Assembly: GCA_910584205.1 (NCBI GenBank)
Contig: CAJUAA010000022.1
Span: forward strand, 1 to 62,320
Reading direction: 5' to 3'
Length of the DNA: 62,320 nt
Source of the DNA: an uncultured Lachnospiraceae bacterium
GTDB lineage: Bacteria; Bacillota; Clostridia; Lachnospirales; Lachnospiraceae
Of the stretch, positions 8,304 through 16,704 are shown in pieces (position 1 is the first letter of the stretch; the number at the start of each line of letters is the position of its first letter). Made by a program: the position numbers and the translations under genes. The notes beneath the pieces are model-generated. The model was not told the DNA's origin. It did not search any database and worked only from the letters and a program-made list of their open reading frames with translations.

Positions 8304-9140
8304 ATGATACAGGATATTGCGCCGAAGAAATATGATAATCATTATGTGGAGCAGGAGTCCGCACCGGAGGACTGGCTGCTGGTTTACCATAGAGGGGATG
8401 TGCTGTGCCGGTTTGAGGAGGGGCTGATCTTTTTCCCGAAAGTGCGGGAGGTCTGCCGGGGAGAACAGGAGATGACATATCTTTTTACCATCAGCGGAGA
8501 ACGTTTTTTCCTGCTGAAAGGAGATCCCGAGCAGAAACCGGAGGGCTACGGCTGGGAAAAGCCGGTGGTCTTTCGGAATGCGAAACCACAGTACCGGGGG
8601 TTTGCGGGGATCACCGGACATCAGCTGGATAACTGGTATCGCTCCAACCGGTTCTGCGGATGCTGCGGCAGGCCGCTGGCGCCGGATCATGCGGAGCGGA
8701 TGCTGCGCTGCGAAGGCTGCGGCAATATGGTGTATCCGAAGATCTGTCCCGGCGTGATCGTAGCGGTGACGGACGGGAACCGGCTGCTTCTGACCAAATA
8801 CGCCAATCGTCCGGGGGTGGTGAATTATGCGCTTGTGGCGGGCTTCACGGAGATCGGGGAGACGCTGGAGGAGACAGTGCAGAGAGAGGTCATGGAAGAG
8901 GTGGGCCTGAAGGTAAAAAATATCCGTTATTATAAGAGCCAGCCCTGGTCCTTTTCCTCCACGCTGCTGTGCGGTTTTGTCTGCGAAGTGGACGGAAGCA
9001 GGGAGATCACGCTGGATGAGACGGAACTTGCCGTGGCGGAGTGGTTTGAGCGGGAGGACATCCCTCTGGAGGATGACGGAGTCAGCCTGACCAGAGAGAT
9101 GATCGACCGGTTCAAGGCAGGGAAGCTTTCTCCCGGGTGA
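8304..9140 (+). CDS. nudC: NAD+ diphosphatase / NAD-capped RNA decapping Nudix hydrolase
   Basis: 278 residues. The order is an N-terminal domain, a zinc ribbon with Cys118, Cys121, Cys136 and Cys139 (CGCCGR and CEGCGN), the Nudix box GX5EX7REUXEEXGU at 180-202 (GFTEIGE to REVMEEVGL), and a SQPWSF motif that is the mark of NudC rather than other Nudix proteins. It cleaves NAD(H) to NMN(H) and AMP and can remove NAD caps from RNA. ATG 8304 follows GAGGTG. The last 29 bp overlap the end of the convergent WYL regulator. Confidence 0.95.
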   Translation: MIQDIAPKKYDNHYVEQESAPEDWLLVYHRGDVLCRFEEGLIFFPKVREVCRGEQEMTYLFTISGERFFLLKGDPEQKPEGYGWEKPVVFRNAKPQYRGFAGITGHQLDNWYRSNRFCGCCGRPLAPDHAERMLRCEGCGNMVYPKICPGVIVAVTDGNRLLLTKYANRPGVVNYALVAGFTEIGETLEETVQREVMEEVGLKVKNIRYYKSQPWSFSSTLLCGFVCEVDGSREITLDETELAVAEWFEREDIPLEDDGVSLTREMIDRFKAGKLSPG

Positions 9141-10101
9141 GAAGGGCGGCCTGCCGTTTCAGGCGTTCTTTGAGCTGTGCAAGAAATTTCTCCGGTCCGG
9201 CGACTTTTAAGGCCGGGCCGAAGGACAGCACTTCGATGAGCAGCTCGGTTTCCATGGAACTGTTGTAATAGATGAGGCATTCCCATGTGTCCTCATCTGT
9301 TTTTTTCGTCTGCTTTTCATAGTTGGAGAAATGGAGCATGGCCCGCTCCAGGGCGTTCCTCCGGTTTTTGATCAGAAGCCGGACCGGCTCATGATAGTAG
9401 GATTTCCGGATTATGCCTTCAAAATCCAGGTCTTCCACGTCATAACGGGGAAGAAGGCAGGTTTCCGTAATGCCGCACAGGTTGATGATGCGGATATGGA
9501 TGGAATGTCGTTCGCTCTCGGGGATGGCCAGCAGCCGGAACCGGTCATTTTTCGCCGAATATTCCAGCTTCAGGGGAAGGTAGTGGTGGGTGATCCGGTT
9601 GCCTTTCATGGACTGGTAGGAGATATGTACGTACTGGCGTCTGGAGATTGCTTCCACCAGTGTCTGAAAATGCTGCCGGTATGCGGGAGAGGCAAAATCG
9701 TCCCCGTCGCTGTACCGGTCGTAGTTGTGAAAATCTTCCGGATTCCAGAGCGGCGCGGTCCCTTCTGTATAACATTTCAGAGCGCACAGCTGTTCCTCAG
9801 TAAAAAACAGCCGGAATCGGCGGTCTTCAAGGAGCGTTCGGATCCACGAACGCTGAAGCAGGGTGAAGGGCATGGCTGCGGTATTCCCGGTCAGACTGCG
9901 GTATCCCCTGCTGTCAGGGGCCAGAAGCTTCCACTCGCCGTTCATGAGCCGGGGGAGGATGTAAAGGCCGCTTTCGTAAAAGCCCATATCCGTACAGATG
10001 CGTTCCATTTCCTTTCTGGTGACCGGAAGGTCCTGTGCTTCCCGGATGATCCGTCCGACAATCTGATAATAACAGTTGTAGATCTCAGAAAATAATTCCA
10101 T
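9112..10101 (-). CDS. WYL-domain transcriptional regulator (second of a tandem pair)
   Basis: 329 residues. The middle holds a WYL-type ligand domain (SRRQYVHISYQSMKGNRITHHYLPLKLEYSAKNDRFRLLAIP) and the C-terminus a WCX-like extension (YYHEPVRLLIKNRRNALERAMLHFSNYEKQTKK). A classic N-terminal HTH is not obvious. WYL proteins are mostly repressors or activators sensing nucleic acids or small ligands. It follows another WYL gene by 29 bp on the minus strand; such pairs probably work together. Its end overlaps nudC tail-to-tail. Confidence 0.85.
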   Translation of the reverse strand: MELFSEIYNCYYQIVGRIIREAQDLPVTRKEMERICTDMGFYESGLYILPRLMNGEWKLLAPDSRGYRSLTGNTAAMPFTLLQRSWIRTLLEDRRFRLFFTEEQLCALKCYTEGTAPLWNPEDFHNYDRYSDGDDFASPAYRQHFQTLVEAISRRQYVHISYQSMKGNRITHHYLPLKLEYSAKNDRFRLLAIPESERHSIHIRIINLCGITETCLLPRYDVEDLDFEGIIRKSYYHEPVRLLIKNRRNALERAMLHFSNYEKQTKKTDEDTWECLIYYNSSMETELLIEVLSFGPALKVAGPEKFLAQLKERLKRQAALLTREKASLP

Positions 10102-10130
10102 ATACAGCCTCCTGTTTTTTGTACCCGCAG

Positions 10131-11369
10131 TTATACAATATCATACAGCTCCATCATTTCCCTGAGATCGTTGTAGAATTTTTCACGGAGGGCAGCGTTG
10201 CTGCTTTCGAAAGAAAGAATCCTGCCGATAAAGGTTTTGATCCAGGGCATCAGTTCATTGCCGTCGAATACGGTGATCTCATAGGACCAGACGTTCTTCT
10301 CCACCCGGGAAACGGTTCCGCCCCGTCCCTCCCTCTGCAGGCGCTGGATGATATAGTCCTCCGTCCCTTCCCGGACAGACAGCGTCAGCTTCAGCGTGTC
10401 CATGCCGTGGCTGGCGCCGAAGGAAACGCCGAAGCAGAAGGGCAGGTTTTGTTCCAGGCGTTCCAGGAAATGGTCATAATCAGAGAACGGTTCCAGAAGC
10501 GTTACGCTCTGGATCTGATCCAGGCGCAGAGTGGTGAATCTGCGGCTGCTTTTCTGATAGCCGCACAGAAAGCGACGCCCGGTCCGGGTACTCACGAAGA
10601 TTTTCAGCGGGACGATGGTGACCTTCATTTCCATGGACCGCTGGGTTTTGTTGCTTCGGTTGACCAGGGTGACGGAACGTTTCTCATGGATGGCCTTCAG
10701 AAAACCGGCCAGGATCTCGTCTTCCAGCGTGAAGCCGTAGTAGCCGTGTTTGACCAGAAACAGCGAATTGTCCGTTTCCTGATGGTCCAGGATGGTGCTT
10801 CCGATAAAGCCGAAGGGCGCCGCCAGCTGGCAGAAACGGACGGCGTTCAGAAGGTCCGGAAGTACGTCCGGGATGACAAGGGACGGGGCCGGCAGGAGGG
10901 AATAATACAGTTTCCGGTCTTTGCGGCAGGAGGAAAGGATCCCTTCCTTAACATATTCATTCGCTTTCTTCCGGACCAGCTGTGTCTCAAACAGAATGCC
11001 GAAGCGCTCCAGGATCAGGTCCGTCAGTTCATCGGCAGTGCAGGAAGCGTTGTCCCGGAACAGATCCAGAAAGAAGAAGTGGAGCATGATGTCGTTGGCG
11101 GTAAAACTTTTGGATTTCCATACCCGATAGAGCGGGTTGGTGTGAAGAAGGCTGCTGTCCAGGGCCAGGGACAGCGTCTTGCCCTGGGGGCCGTAGGAGG
11201 TGCGGATGTATTCGGACAGCCAGGATTCGATCCTGCGCCGTTCGTTGTCATAAGTCCGCCCGCTTTTTACGGAAAAATCGTCTCTGGATTTGAACCCGTA
11301 GACCAGAAAATCCCGGACATAATTCCGGCTTTTCCGGAAGGATTTGATCAGTTCCTGAAATTCCGACAT
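10131..11369 (-). CDS. WYL-domain transcriptional regulator (first of a tandem pair)
   Basis: 412 residues. An N-terminal winged-helix-like half (SWLSEYIRTSYGPQGKTLSLALDSSLL, ADELTDLILERFGILFETQLVRKKANEYVKEG) precedes a WYL domain (IHEKRSVTLVNRSNKTQRSMEMKVTIVPLKIFVSTRTGRRFLCGY) and a C-terminal WCX-like part. It is read from a promoter back-to-back with that of the class A PBP gene, making autoregulation and control of that gene plausible. The ligand is unknown. Confidence 0.85.
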   Translation of the reverse strand: MSEFQELIKSFRKSRNYVRDFLVYGFKSRDDFSVKSGRTYDNERRRIESWLSEYIRTSYGPQGKTLSLALDSSLLHTNPLYRVWKSKSFTANDIMLHFFFLDLFRDNASCTADELTDLILERFGILFETQLVRKKANEYVKEGILSSCRKDRKLYYSLLPAPSLVIPDVLPDLLNAVRFCQLAAPFGFIGSTILDHQETDNSLFLVKHGYYGFTLEDEILAGFLKAIHEKRSVTLVNRSNKTQRSMEMKVTIVPLKIFVSTRTGRRFLCGYQKSSRRFTTLRLDQIQSVTLLEPFSDYDHFLERLEQNLPFCFGVSFGASHGMDTLKLTLSVREGTEDYIIQRLQREGRGGTVSRVEKNVWSYEITVFDGNELMPWIKTFIGRILSFESSNAALREKFYNDLREMMELYDIV

Positions 11370-11402
11370 GATGGTTCTCCTTTGCCTGCTGTTCTGATAT
11401 AG

Positions 11403-11431
11403 ATTATACGCCGGAACCGGGAGGAATTCAA
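11403..11431 (-). promoter_or_regulatory. Promoter of the WYL operon
   Basis: On the minus strand TTGAAT (11426-11431) and TATAAT (11403-11408) are separated by exactly 17 bp. Its -35 box lies only 6 bp from the -35 box of the oppositely directed PBP promoter. Confidence 0.8.
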
Positions 11432-11437
11432 ATTAAA

Positions 11438-11466
11438 TTGACGGTCTATTTTCCAGATGATAAAAT
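11438..11466 (+). promoter_or_regulatory. Promoter of the class A PBP gene
   Basis: TTGACG (11438-11443), 17 bp, TAAAAT (11461-11466). This identifies the TTG at 11438 as part of a -35 box rather than a start codon and places transcription start near 11473. Confidence 0.75.
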
Positions 11467-11497
11467 AAACTGGTACAAATGTCGGGAGGAATATCAT

Positions 11498-14017
11498 TTG
11501 TCTGTAATAAAGAAGATCGGTAAAGTATGTCTGGTATTGTTTGTGATCCTGTTCGCAGCGGCGGGTGTGGCGTGTGCGGTCCTGTATGTGAAATATCACC
11601 CGCTGTATGTGGAGTACCGCACGGACGCCGTGCGCGCGGTGGCGGGGTCGGACGAGGATACCTTCAAGAAAAATCTGAGCAGCTACATCTACGACGACAG
11701 CGGGGCGCTGATCGGCAGGCTGTCCATCGACGCGGACGCGGATTATCTCCGGTATGAGGATATTCCGGAGCAGGTGATCCATGCGTTTATCGCGGTGGAG
11801 GACAGGCGTTTCTGGGAACATGAGGGCTATGACTCGGAAGGGATTCTGAGAGTGTGCTGGCGCTATCTGGTTACAAAGGGAGAAGAAAAGCACGGAGCCA
11901 GCACGATCACCCAGCAGCTTGCCAGAAGCGTGTTCCTGACCAATGAGGTGACGCTGGAGCGGAAGGTTCGGGAGATTCTGCTGGCGGTGGAGCTGGAGAA
12001 AAAATACAGCAAGGAGCAGATCCTGGAATTCTACGTCAACAGCGCGTATTTTGCCAACCGCTGCTACGGCATCGAGGCGGCAGCGAAAAAATATTTTGGA
12101 AAACCTGCCGCGGAGCTGAGTTTAAGCGAGACGGCTTATCTGTGCGCGATCCCCAATGCGCCTTCTCATTATGATCCGCTGGAGCATGAGGAGAACGCGC
12201 TTCCAAGAAGAGACAAGATCCTGTCGGATATGCAGCTGTGCGGGTACATCACCCTGGAGGAGATGTACCGGGGGCAGAGAGAGGAGATTGTACTGGCGCC
12301 CCGGTCGCCGGAGAAGCTTCAGAATTATGAGACGACCTACGCGGTGGACTGCGCGGTCCGCTATCTCATGGGGCTGGACGGCTTTGCGTTCCGCTATGAA
12401 TTCGACGATATGGACGCGTACCGGGCGTATGTGGAGCACTACAACAATGTGTATGAGCTCTGCCGGGGAGAACTGTACACAGGGGGATATGTGATCAAGA
12501 CCTCTTTGAACGGCGAGAAGCAGGAACTTTTGCAGAATACCATTGACGAGCTGCTGGCGTTTGACGAAGAGACCGGCGATAACGGCATCTATGCCCTGCA
12601 GAGCGCTTCCACGGTCATCGACAACGAGACCCACAAGGTGGTGGCGGTGGTGGGAGGCAGAAGCCAGGAAACGGATGTATACACACTGAACCGGGCGTAT
12701 CAGTCCTGGCGGCAGCCGGGCAGCTCGTTCAAACCGCTGGCCGTCTATGCGCCCGCTCTGGACCAGGGCTATACGGCGGATTCTTCCCTTCGCAACATCG
12801 ACGTGTCAAAGGCGAAGGAGATGGGGCTGGAGGCGGCGGATCTGCCGGGAGGCGGCATGAAGCTTGACCGGGCCGTGGAGAAATCCGTCAACGGCTGCGC
12901 CTGGTGGCTGTTCTGCCGCCTGACGCCGAAGACCGCGCTGTCCTATGTGAACGGTATGGAGTTTGCGAAGATTGTTCCGGATGATTATTATCCGGCGTCC
13001 GCCCTGGGCGGACTCACCTACGGGGCGACCACGGTGGAGATGGCCGGGGGCTATTCGACGCTGGTCAACGGCGGAGACTATTACCGGGCCACCTGTCTGG
13101 TGTCCATGAAGGACCGGGACGGCCGGGAACTGTACCGGGAACCGGAGCCGAAGCAGATCTATTCGGCGGCAGCGGCGTCGGAAATGGTGGAGATCATGAA
13201 GGGCGTTATCCGTTCGGGTACCGCAGCCTCCATGAAATGGGATCTGGATGTGGAGGCCGCCGGAAAGACCGGCACGACCAATCAGTGTAAGGACGGATGG
13301 TTCTGCGGGGTAACGCCGGATTATGCCATGAGCGTCTGGGTTGGGTATGATGAGCCCAGGATACTGGAGAATCTCTATGGGGCGACCTATCCGGCGGCCA
13401 TCTGGAAGACGGTGATGGCCGAACTGGTGAAAGACAGCAGCAAAAAGAAATTCGGGGAACCTCCGGAGGGATCGGAAGGGCTTTCTTTCCATCCGGACGG
13501 GGCGCAGGATTATGACAGTTATCTGCCGGGACGGTCGGATGACGAGGTGCTTTCGGAGGGATATACGGTGAGAAATTACAGGGAAGACCATATCCTGGCG
13601 GATCGGGCGGAAGCGCTCATGTACGAGATGAACGGGATGAACCGGGAGATCGGCTATTATAAAGAGGAGTGGCAGAAGCTGTATGAGGAAGCGGCGGGTC
13701 TGATCGGGCAGATCTACAGCCGGAAGCTGTATACGCAGGAGATGCAGAAGCTGGAAGCGCTGGCAGGAGGAGCGGGAGTGACCGTACCGGAGCCGGAAGC
13801 GCCGACCGGAGGAGCGGAGGAAGCCGTTCAGGAGCCGGAGCCGCAGACCGGGCAGCCTGAAGGGACGTCTCCTGCTCCCACTCCTGAGCCTGCGGCGCCT
13901 GAGACGGCGCCCGTACCAGAGCCGGAAGCGCCGGCAATCGACCCTGCGGCAGCGCCGCCTCCTGCTCCCGTCCCGGAGCCGCCCGCCCCTGCTCCCGAGG
14001 GAGAAGCCATGCAATAA
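11498..14017 (+). CDS. Class A penicillin-binding protein (PBP1A-type glycosyltransferase/transpeptidase)
   Basis: 839 residues. A cytoplasmic start, one membrane helix (VCLVLFVILFAAAGVACAVLY), a GT51 glycosyltransferase domain (EDRRFWEHEG with Glu101, GASTITQQLARS, RKVREILLAVELEKKYSK) and a transpeptidase domain with SSFK (Ser409), SVNG and AGKTGTTNQ. It polymerises and cross-links peptidoglycan outside the membrane. The last 100 or so residues form a Pro/Glu/Ala-rich tail, probably disordered. TTG 11498 is chosen since GGGAGGA ends 7 nt before it and a promoter covers the earlier TTG. It is divergent from the WYL pair. Confidence 0.93.
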   Translation: MSVIKKIGKVCLVLFVILFAAAGVACAVLYVKYHPLYVEYRTDAVRAVAGSDEDTFKKNLSSYIYDDSGALIGRLSIDADADYLRYEDIPEQVIHAFIAVEDRRFWEHEGYDSEGILRVCWRYLVTKGEEKHGASTITQQLARSVFLTNEVTLERKVREILLAVELEKKYSKEQILEFYVNSAYFANRCYGIEAAAKKYFGKPAAELSLSETAYLCAIPNAPSHYDPLEHEENALPRRDKILSDMQLCGYITLEEMYRGQREEIVLAPRSPEKLQNYETTYAVDCAVRYLMGLDGFAFRYEFDDMDAYRAYVEHYNNVYELCRGELYTGGYVIKTSLNGEKQELLQNTIDELLAFDEETGDNGIYALQSASTVIDNETHKVVAVVGGRSQETDVYTLNRAYQSWRQPGSSFKPLAVYAPALDQGYTADSSLRNIDVSKAKEMGLEAADLPGGGMKLDRAVEKSVNGCAWWLFCRLTPKTALSYVNGMEFAKIVPDDYYPASALGGLTYGATTVEMAGGYSTLVNGGDYYRATCLVSMKDRDGRELYREPEPKQIYSAAAASEMVEIMKGVIRSGTAASMKWDLDVEAAGKTGTTNQCKDGWFCGVTPDYAMSVWVGYDEPRILENLYGATYPAAIWKTVMAELVKDSSKKKFGEPPEGSEGLSFHPDGAQDYDSYLPGRSDDEVLSEGYTVRNYREDHILADRAEALMYEMNGMNREIGYYKEEWQKLYEEAAGLIGQIYSRKLYTQEMQKLEALAGGAGVTVPEPEAPTGGAEEAVQEPEPQTGQPEGTSPAPTPEPAAPETAPVPEPEAPAIDPAAAPPPAPVPEPPAPAPEGEAMQ

Positions 14018-14149
14018 TACTTGAGTTTTTGGTAAATTACAATCCAGAAACAGGTGAAATATGCTCTAAATGATTTTTCAAGCATTGTCAAAGGGCTTAT
14101 GGATGTGAAGTTAGACGACGTTGAAATCCTGACAGGGCACAAACCGCCT

Positions 14150-14163
14150 GCGTATGGTATAAT
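14150..14163 (+). promoter_or_regulatory. Extended -10 promoter before the FkbM gene
   Basis: TGGTATAAT, with TATAAT at 14158-14163, is an extended -10 site 40 bp before the GTG start; no good -35 is visible. The rest of the 185-bp gap after the PBP gene shows nothing else. Confidence 0.55.
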
Positions 14164-14202
14164 TAAACTGCCACAAAAAATTACACAGTAAGGAGATTGA
14201 GT

Positions 14203-15495
14203 GTGAAAAGAGATAAAATGTCAAAAGGAATGTATGTACAGATAAGAAAATTGCTTGATATGGTAAGTGATGCGATCCAATATATTGAGGCAATTGGGGA
14301 TTCTGGTGAAGAAGATGACCAGTTGATAGACAAACTGGAAACGGATTTGAGGTATACAACAGAAACTGTTAATATGGAACTGTTATACAGTTCGAAAGTA
14401 CAGTTTTGCAGATTGGATGATCTTGCTAAAAAGAAAGGTGAACCAGGATACAGACAGGAATTGCTTACGCAGTATTTTATTTGGCTGGGTAAGATAACAG
14501 AAATTTTGGAAAAGCAATACCATGCGGAGAATGTGTGGGATGAAAGGTTTATTAGATTGATGGATTATATCCGGTATGTGGATATTGACGAGATCGTAGA
14601 AAGGGTAAAGGATTCTTTGTTTGGCAAAAGTGCTGAAGAAATTGCTCACCTGTGTAGATATTATCAGACGTTTCATGAGATGTGGGGAACATTAGATGCG
14701 CCAAATGACAGATATGATGTGATTATAAACCGGGTAACAGCTCTCAAGGAGCACAGAGAAGATTTCCTTTGGCTGTATGGGCGGATAGGAGACCAGCGTT
14801 CCAGACTGGTTCTTACATGTATGTTGTATAGTTGGATTACGTTTGATAAGAATTATATCGATGAGATGAAAGAGACAAATTATACAGATTATTTCGATCT
14901 GGATCTTGTGGAATGTGATGAGAAAGAAGTAGTAGTTGATCTTGGAGCATGGACAGGTGATTCGGCATTGAACTATATCCAAACATATGGGAGATATAAA
15001 AAAATGTATTGCTACGAGATCGATGCATCCAGTATGGAGGCGATGAAAAAGAATCTGAGTGAATATCCAGACATTATATTCAAGAACAAGGGGGTGGGAA
15101 ATAAAAACAGTATAGGCTATGTTGATGGATCAATGCCCTCCTGTAATAAACTTGTGGAGCAGGATACAGGTAGAAAAATAGAGATGGTGCGACTGGATGA
15201 TGATATTGATGAAAAAGTGACTTTGATAAAGATGGATATCGAAGGAGCGGAACAGGATGCATTATCAGGCAGTGTCAGACATATTCGAGAGGAGCACCCC
15301 AAATTATTAATCAGCGTTTATCATAATAATGAAGATATATGGAAGATTCCACGGATGATCATAGACATAAATCCCGATTACCAGTTGTTTCTTAGAAGTA
15401 ATGGCGCACAGTGGGGGCCATCAGAAATTGTGCTGTTGGCGATTGATAAAAACAGAAAAACAACTAATCGTTCAAAGTGTAAGCAGGAGGATTAG
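14203..15495 (+). CDS. FkbM family methyltransferase with long N-terminal extension
   Basis: 430 residues. The C-terminal 220 are an FkbM-type SAM-dependent methyltransferase: SAM loop VVVDLGAWTGDSALNY, FkbM hallmark LIKMDIEGAEQDAL, and the ending LLISVYHNNEDIWKIPR. The N-terminal 200 residues are helical, unassigned and charged. Such enzymes often O-methylate glycans or natural products. GTG 14203 follows AGGAG by 7 nt. Base composition is clearly AT-richer than all neighbours (A/T third positions, ATA and AGA codons common), a sign of recent transfer. No glycan or natural-product genes are adjacent. Confidence 0.85.
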   Translation: MKRDKMSKGMYVQIRKLLDMVSDAIQYIEAIGDSGEEDDQLIDKLETDLRYTTETVNMELLYSSKVQFCRLDDLAKKKGEPGYRQELLTQYFIWLGKITEILEKQYHAENVWDERFIRLMDYIRYVDIDEIVERVKDSLFGKSAEEIAHLCRYYQTFHEMWGTLDAPNDRYDVIINRVTALKEHREDFLWLYGRIGDQRSRLVLTCMLYSWITFDKNYIDEMKETNYTDYFDLDLVECDEKEVVVDLGAWTGDSALNYIQTYGRYKKMYCYEIDASSMEAMKKNLSEYPDIIFKNKGVGNKNSIGYVDGSMPSCNKLVEQDTGRKIEMVRLDDDIDEKVTLIKMDIEGAEQDALSGSVRHIREEHPKLLISVYHNNEDIWKIPRMIIDINPDYQLFLRSNGAQWGPSEIVLLAIDKNRKTTNRSKCKQED

Positions 15496-15518
15496 TAACT
15501 CAAACTTTTTACATACTC

Positions 15519-15547
15519 TTGACAGTTCCTGCCGCCGGGAGTATACT
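15519..15547 (+). promoter_or_regulatory. Strong sigma-A promoter ahead of the cobalamin riboswitch
   Basis: TTGACA (15519-15524), 17 bp, TATACT (15542-15547): a near-perfect sigma-A site. An inverted repeat with 11-nt arms (ACTTGACACAG at 15545-15555, CTGTGTCAAGT at 15567-15577) overlaps the -10 and the expected start and may be an operator. Confidence 0.85.
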
Positions 15548-15584
15548 TGACACAGTGCAGAGAATGCTGTGTCAAGTGCGCATA

Positions 15585-15739
15585 ATGTGTGAAAAGGGAA
15601 TCAGGTGAGAATCCTGAACGATCCGGTCACTGTATTCGGAGAGCCTGCCTTCGCGATTCCATTGCATAACCCGTTTAAGACATGTGAGAAGGGGAAGACA
15701 GACGCCTGATCCGTAAGCCAGGAAACCTGCTTGACATAT
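15585..15739 (+). promoter_or_regulatory. Cobalamin riboswitch without a recognisable downstream gene
   Basis: Contains the cobalamin aptamer blocks in order: AAAAGGGAA, GGTGAGAATCC, CCGGTCACTGTA, and GTAAGCCAGGAAACCTGC. ATGTGT (15585-15590) pairs with ACATAT (15734-15739) as a P1 stem. It follows a strong promoter. The next 250 bases on this strand hold no convincing gene, and the next gene faces the opposite way. A short hairpin GGGAG/CTCCC around 15778-15793 follows the aptamer and could be its expression platform. Confidence 0.9.
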
Positions 15740-15935
15740 GAGATGAGCTTCCGTGCAAGGCTTTACATCCAACAGACGGGGAGAATGGCGCTCCCGGTTT
15801 CAGAACGGTCGGCTTGTGGGTTAAGGCGGCTTTTACTGACGAATCTCATGCAGCAATGCACGAACATACAGCCAGGTGTACATGCGCAGCCTCCATTGAA
15901 ACAAATCGCATGAGAATGGCACATCTGGCGGCAAG
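15740..15935 (+). other. Non-coding stretch downstream of the cobalamin riboswitch
   Basis: No gene supported on either strand. A frame of about 60 codons exists but has no ribosome site at a sensible distance and no recognisable protein. An 8-nt inverted repeat TCTCATGC ... GCATGAGA spans about 15843-15915. The stretch could be the body of a riboswitch-controlled small RNA or the eroded remains of a vitamin B12 gene. Confidence 0.5.
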
Positions 15936-15993
15936 AACGATCCCCCGCGGAGCAGGTTTCCTGAACATCCTGCTTCTGCGGGGGATCGTTTTA
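15936..15993. terminator. Bidirectional terminator between the riboswitch RNA and the kdpE-like gene
   Basis: AACGATCCCCCGC (15936-15948) pairs with GCGGGGGATCGTT (15978-15990), with an inner GCAGG/CCTGC helix. On the plus strand it is followed by TTTT, and it begins right after the stop codon of the minus-strand response regulator. It would end both the riboswitch transcript (about 440 nt) and the converging operon. Confidence 0.8.
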
Positions 15994-16704
15994 TCCTTTC
16001 GGGTCTTCTTCTGCCATCCGGTAACCGACGCCGATCTCGGTAAAGATGTAGATCGGCTCTGCCGGATTCGGTTCGATCTTGCGTCGGATATTTGCCATGT
16101 TGACCCGCAGGATGGTATTGTCGTTCTCGGAATAGGGCCCCCAGATATGTTCGATCAGCCGGTCATAGAGCAGAACTTTTCCGCAGTTTCTGGCAAGAAG
16201 GGCGACGATCTTGAACTCGTTCTGGGTCAGATGGATCTCCTGCCCGTCTCGGATGACCTGGCGTTTTTCGAAATCAATGGTCAGTCCGCCGGAATGATAG
16301 GGCCGGTCAGCCAGAAGCGCGCTGGTCTGCAGGCGGTTGCTGTGGCGCAGGGCTGTCCGGATGCGCGCCAGCAGTTCGGAATTTCCGAAAGGCTTTGTGA
16401 TGTAATCGTCCGCGCCCTGGTCCAGCGCCTGCACCTTGTCCTCCTCCTGAATGCGCGCGGAGATCACAAGGATGGGGATGCTGCTCCATCCGCGGATGTC
16501 CCGGATGATGGACAGTCCGTCCATATCCGGAAGCCCCAGATCCAGAAGGATCAGATCCGGGCACTGAGAAGCGGCCTGGGACAGTCCGTCCCTTCCGGTG
16601 GAGGAGGAGATGACCTGGTACTGCTGGGAAGTCAGTACGGAAGAAATAAAATTCCGGATGTTTTTCTCATCTTCGATTACGAGTATCTTGATCATCTGAT
16701 TCAT
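15991..16704 (-). CDS. OmpR-family response regulator, KdpE-like
   Basis: 237 residues: receiver domain with phosphoacceptor Asp55 (LILLDLGLPDMDG), Thr/Ser and Lys switch residues (VISAR, ITKPF) and a C-terminal winged helix (LTQNEFKIVALLARNCGKVLLYDRLIEHIWGPYSENDNTILRV is typical, seen in two parts). It closely resembles KdpE. Its start overlaps the end of the histidine kinase gene by 4 bp. No kdpFABC potassium pump genes are in the window, so its targets are unknown. Confidence 0.9.
   Translation of the reverse strand: MNQMIKILVIEDEKNIRNFISSVLTSQQYQVISSSTGRDGLSQAASQCPDLILLDLGLPDMDGLSIIRDIRGWSSIPILVISARIQEEDKVQALDQGADDYITKPFGNSELLARIRTALRHSNRLQTSALLADRPYHSGGLTIDFEKRQVIRDGQEIHLTQNEFKIVALLARNCGKVLLYDRLIEHIWGPYSENDNTILRVNMANIRRKIEPNPAEPIYIFTEIGVGYRMAEEDPKG

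Noticed and set aside
11438..11497. Earlier TTG start for the class A PBP
   Set aside because: This TTG is the first half of a -35 box (TTGACG-17-TAAAAT); the TTG at 11498 has GGGAGGA ahead.
15731..15913. 60-codon frame after the cobalamin riboswitch
   Set aside because: Start lies inside the aptamer, no ribosome site at a useful distance, and the product resembles no known protein.
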